Origin: Planctomycetales bacterium | GTDB taxonomy: Bacteria > Planctomycetota > Planctomycetia > Planctomycetales > Planctomycetaceae | Reading direction: 5' to 3' | DNA length: 8,652 nt | NCBI GenBank assembly: GCA_020050375.1 | Contig: JAGVKR010000404.1 | Span: 1 to 8,652 of the forward strand | Part shown: one piece after another, positions 6,444 through 8,652 of the stretch | Layout: each line of letters starts with the position of its first letter | How positions within the stretch are numbered: the first letter of the stretch is position 1 | Program-made: the position numbers and the translations under genes | Notes under the pieces: model-generated | Databases searched by the model: none | What the model was told of the DNA's origin: nothing | What the model saw: the letters and a program-made list of their open reading frames with translations, nothing else

Positions 6444-7250
6444 ATGCCTTCACCGTCTCTCGATCTCGAACGATTGCGTCGCGACTCGTTCGTCGCGAAC
6501 GTGGAATGGCATCAGGCGCTTCCGTCCACGAACGACCACGCGCTGCAATTGGCGGCGATCGAAGCGCTCGACACGCCATTGCTGGTTCTCGCCGACGAGC
6601 AGACTGCCGGGCGCGGGCGCGGAAGCAACCGCTGGTGGTCGGGGACAGGGGGACTGACGTTCTCGCTGGTGCTCGATCCGGATCGCATCGGCACGAGGTC
6701 ACTCAAAACCGAGCATTGGCCGCGCGTGGCTCTGACGGCCGGCGTCGCGCTTTGCGAAGCGCTCGTCGGGCTGGCCCCGCATCTTGACTACGGGCTCAAA
6801 TGGCCCAACGACGTATTGCTCTCGGGCAAAAAGGTCGCTGGGATCCTCGTCGAGATTCCCCCCGCGCGTCCTCCGGTTCCGCGGCGGATCGTGCTGGGGA
6901 TGGGAGTCAACGTCAACAATTCGCTGGCCGATGCGCCGATCGAGATTCAGGAGCGCGGCGCCGCGCTCTGCGACGCGACCGGCCTGGAGTTTGACGTCAC
7001 GCAGGTGCTGCTGGCGTGGCTGGCCCGATTCACCGACAATCTCGACGCCCTGGCTGTCGACGATCCCGAATTGCCGATCCGCTGGCAGTCGCGCTGTGTT
7101 CTGTCGGGGAAGTCCGTTGAGCTGCAGGCCGGCGAGCGAGCCATTCGCGGAATCTGCCGGGGAATCGGTTCCGATGGTGCTTTGCTGCTCGATACGCCTG
7201 CCGGTCCGGAGCGGCTCTATGGGGGAGTCCTGGTGCGAACGTCGCCGTGA
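6444..7250 (+). CDS. birA: Biotin--[biotin carboxyl-carrier protein] ligase, short form without DNA-binding domain
   Basis: The enzyme activates biotin to biotinoyl-5'-AMP and transfers it to the carrier lysine of biotin enzymes in the cytoplasm. The natural target here is the pyruvate carboxylase encoded just upstream. From the ATG at 6444 it has 268 residues: the catalytic domain (about 1-210) with STN (28-30), EQTAGRGRGSNRW (52-64), KWPNDV (119-124), KKVAGILVE (129-137) and GMGVNVN (152-158), then a small C-terminal SH3-like domain (about 215-268). R59 and K130 probably correspond to the E. coli BirA residues R118 and K183. The usual GRGRxGRxW loop reads GRGRGSNRW, with S and N at the normal G and R. 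The N-terminal helix-turn-helix of repressor-type BirA is missing, so it should not regulate transcription by that route. A TTG start at 6369 would add 25 unrelated residues from the hairpin region and was rejected. No clear ribosome-binding site is seen. Confidence 0.95.
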   Translation: MPSPSLDLERLRRDSFVANVEWHQALPSTNDHALQLAAIEALDTPLLVLADEQTAGRGRGSNRWWSGTGGLTFSLVLDPDRIGTRSLKTEHWPRVALTAGVALCEALVGLAPHLDYGLKWPNDVLLSGKKVAGILVEIPPARPPVPRRIVLGMGVNVNNSLADAPIEIQERGAALCDATGLEFDVTQVLLAWLARFTDNLDALAVDDPELPIRWQSRCVLSGKSVELQAGERAIRGICRGIGSDGALLLDTPAGPERLYGGVLVRTSP

Positions 7251-7542
7251 CAATACCTCACGCGGCTTCAAACGGGGCATTCACCCCCCCACCTCAGCCC
7301 TCCCCGCGAACGGGGAGTGGGCCGACTTCCCCCCCTTCGCGGGGGGATTGAGGGGGGGCATCGTCTCAAATCGGCTCACGCGGAGCATCACGCCGATGGA
7401 AACCTTCACACGTACGCAAGAGATCGTGACGAAAGGGGCCATCGCATGATACCCTTGAGTCGATGTGTTGTGACGCGCGGGCCAGCGTGCGATCTCGTTT
7501 TGACACTCGTACTGATCTACCTGACGAGCTTGTCGTTCAGCC
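7251..7542. other. Intergenic region between birA and the secreted CxxC protein gene
   Basis: This region of 292 bases has a GC-rich compound palindrome in its first part (7283-7359) and no recognisable gene in the rest. Two very small ATG frames (7396-7449, 17 residues; 7446-7619, 57 residues) overlap through ATGA, but nothing supports translation. No good promoter was seen. Confidence 0.5.
7283..7359. repeat. GC-rich compound palindrome, REP-like intergenic element
   Basis: Three nested inverted repeats can form a branched structure. An outer pairing joins the C7 run plus ACCTCA (7284-7296) to TTGAGGGGGGG (7349-7358). Inside it are CTCCCCG (7300-7306) with CGGGGAG (7311-7317), closed by loop CGAA, and a C7 run (7329-7335) with GGGGGG (7341-7346) across TTCGC. 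The element begins about 33 bases after the birA stop codon. The style is that of dispersed extragenic palindromes found in many high-GC bacteria, and it may act as a transcription or mRNA-stability barrier. Confidence 0.65.
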
Positions 7543-8136
7543 ATGCGCGGAATCTCGCGAACACGATGGGGCGCGCTCGTTTTGGCCGGTGCCGTTTCGC
7601 TGTTGTTGGCCGCCGATAAGCTGCCGGCGCTGAAGTCTGGCTTGCAGGTGGGTGAAAAAGTTCCCACGTTCTATGTGCGGGCGATCACCGGGCCGCTCCA
7701 GAGCAGATCGGTCTGCTACGTCTGCCGCAACGGCGACCGGCCCGTCGTGATGGTCCTCGTGCGGGAGGTGACTCCCGAATTGAAAAAACTATTGAAGGGA
7801 ATCGACGAGCTGGTCGACGCCCATCGGGCCGAGGGCTTGAGAAGCTTCGGCGTCTTCGTGGCCCGCGACAGCAAGGCGCTTCTTCCGGCGGTGCAAACGC
7901 TGGCGTTCGAAGAAAAGCTCCATCTGCCGCTGACGATTTCGGCCGCTTCCATCGAGGGGGCCGCCGGCCAGAACTTGCACCCGGACGCCGAGCTCACCGT
8001 AATTCTCTACCGCGACCAGAAAGTCACGGCGAACTTCGCCTACCGTGCTGGAGAGCTGACAGCCGACGAGATCGCCCGCGTGCTGACTGCGGTGGGCAGG
8101 CTGGCGGAGGGAAGAGAAGCCGAGGATCGAGAATAG
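7543..8136 (+). CDS. Secreted or membrane-anchored thioredoxin-like protein with a CYVC motif
   Basis: The protein has 197 residues. The N-terminus (MRGISRTRWGALVLAGAVSL...) has basic residues followed by a hydrophobic stretch and AA, fitting a signal peptide cleaved near residue 24. The mature part begins SGLQVGEKVPTF, has a CxxC pair (C58-YV-C61) followed by RNGDRPVVMVLVREV, then alternating helices and strands (FGVFVA, ELTVILYRD) as in thioredoxin-fold or AhpC/TSA-like proteins. I recall planctomycete proteins with this SGLQ...C-x-x-C pattern, usually left without a function; a periplasmic thiol redox role is an inference. The start is well bounded, since an in-frame TGA lies at 7522-7524 and 7543 is the first start codon after it, but no ribosome-binding site precedes it. 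The last residues (AEDRE) and the TAG come from a heptamer repeat, so the C-terminal tail is probably not part of the fold. Confidence 0.75.
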   Translation: MRGISRTRWGALVLAGAVSLLLAADKLPALKSGLQVGEKVPTFYVRAITGPLQSRSVCYVCRNGDRPVVMVLVREVTPELKKLLKGIDELVDAHRAEGLRSFGVFVARDSKALLPAVQTLAFEEKLHLPLTISAASIEGAAGQNLHPDAELTVILYRDQKVTANFAYRAGELTADEIARVLTAVGRLAEGREAEDRE

Positions 8137-8208
8137 AGGATCGAAAATCGAGAAGAGCTGCCTCGCGATCCTCGATTTTCTATTCTCGATCTTCGATCTT
8201 CGATCCTC
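8122..8208. repeat. Opposed heptamer arrays forming an imperfect inverted repeat
   Basis: On the plus strand five 7-base units run from 8122 to 8156: GAGGATC, GAGAATA, GAGGATC, GAAAATC, GAGAAGA. On the minus strand six units run from 8208 down to 8167: GAGGATC, GAAGATC, GAAGATC, GAGAATA, GAAAATC, GAGGATC. A 10-base centre separates them. The longest exact inverted match is the 13-mer GATCGAGAATAGA (8125-8137 against 8191-8179). Both convergent genes have their TAG stop inside this 13-mer and end with the residues EDRE. The structure could also serve as a bidirectional terminator. Confidence 0.85.
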
Positions 8209-8652
8209 CGTCTCTTAAACCGAGCGTCAGCACGACGCCGAAGGCCATGATCCCTGCGGCGGCCCAGTAGGGCCAGGTGATGTCGACGTCGTTGAGGGTC
8301 AGTCCCAGCACCGGTCCGAGAATTCGCGCCAAGGCCGACATACTCTGCCCCAGGCCCAGGATGCCTCCCTGCTCCGAGGCTGCCGTTCGCCGCGACAAGA
8401 GCGATTGCAGCGAGGGGTTCAGTGCCGAAAATCCGACCACCACAATCGGCAGCACGCAATAGAGCAGTGTCGTCGATTCGCGACTGGCCGCGAAACCGAT
8501 GAGCAAGAGGCCGGCGGTCATCAGCAATGTCCCCGCGACCGCCATAACGAATTCGCCCAGCCGCGGAACAAGCCGGCGGACCAGGAATCCCTGGCTGAGC
8601 GACAGGACAAAACCGATGTACGCAAACACGAGGTAATTGTCTCGGTCGGCCA
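8180..8652 (-). CDS. TetA-like MFS efflux transporter, C-terminal part (5' end outside window)
   Basis: The minus-strand frame stays open to the right edge (upstream residues ADRDNYLV), so the GTG at 8629 is an internal valine and not the start. About 157 residues are present, with roughly four hydrophobic helices. The segment AYIGFVLSLSQGFLVRRLVPRLGE resembles the middle of TetA/DHA1-type drug:proton antiporters, where a helix with a QG turn leads into a basic cytoplasmic loop. ALNPSLQSLLSRRTAASEQGGILGLGQSMSALARILGP matches the conserved helix 10-11 region (P-x-L-x-S-L...S...QG-x-x-G...S-L-x-R-x-x-GP). The substrate cannot be predicted. The tail after LTLGLRDGG (SKIEDRE-stop) is encoded by the heptamer repeat. 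It converges on the CxxC protein gene. Confidence 0.85.
   Translation of the reverse strand, partial: ADRDNYLVFAYIGFVLSLSQGFLVRRLVPRLGEFVMAVAGTLLMTAGLLLIGFAASRESTTLLYCVLPIVVVGFSALNPSLQSLLSRRTAASEQGGILGLGQSMSALARILGPVLGLTLNDVDITWPYWAAAGIMAFGVVLTLGLRDGGSKIEDRE

Noticed and set aside
7283..7359. CRISPR-like repeat
   Set aside because: The pattern is a single nested palindrome without spaced direct repeats, and no cas gene is present.
8040..8459. Minus-strand 139-codon frame overlapping the TetA-like gene
   Set aside because: It reads the heptamer repeat as RIEDRRSRIENR-type low complexity and is out of frame with the clear MFS sequence.

Overview
This high-GC window is probably chromosomal DNA from a member of the Planctomycetota, or a similar lineage. 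The lineage call is an inference. It rests on base composition, on a secreted CxxC protein of a type I recall from planctomycetes, and on intergenic DNA rich in heptamer repeats and GC-rich hairpins. No rRNA, tRNA, CRISPR array, transposase or integrase was found.

Layout from left to right: (1) the 3' end of a probable amidohydrolase gene (+, ends at 198); (2) a repeat-rich convergent gap with a TTCGGAA heptamer array and a long imperfect inverted repeat; (3) a minus-strand gene of about 717 codons fusing a 12-helix LplT-like MFS transporter to a PlsC-like acyltransferase domain whose catalytic motifs are degenerate; (4) a 301-base divergent gap with a perfect 2 x 16 bp tandem repeat and small hairpins; (5) pyc, a complete single-chain pyruvate carboxylase (+); (6) a 130-base gap with three consecutive palindromes; (7) birA, a short biotin-protein ligase without the DNA-binding domain (+); (8) a gap with a GC-rich compound palindrome; (9) a small secreted or membrane-anchored thioredoxin-like protein with a CYVC motif (+); (10) two opposed heptamer arrays in which this gene and the next both end; (11) the C-terminal part of a TetA-like MFS transporter (-), cut by the right edge.

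The clearest functional link is pyc followed by birA. Pyruvate carboxylase (pyruvate + bicarbonate + ATP to oxaloacetate) must be biotinylated on its C-terminal MKM lysine, and BirA does this. The MFS-acyltransferase fusion resembles the first two modules of LplT/Aas-type lysophospholipid proteins but lacks an AMP-binding module, and its HX4D and EGTR motifs are replaced. A binding, regulatory or otherwise altered role is more likely than classical acyl transfer.

No defence or biosynthetic gene cluster is visible. The least ordinary content is the catalytically degenerate transporter-acyltransferase fusion and the repeats at gene ends. Two convergent genes end on the same TAG-containing heptamer, and the stop codon of the fusion gene lies inside a 133-base inverted repeat.
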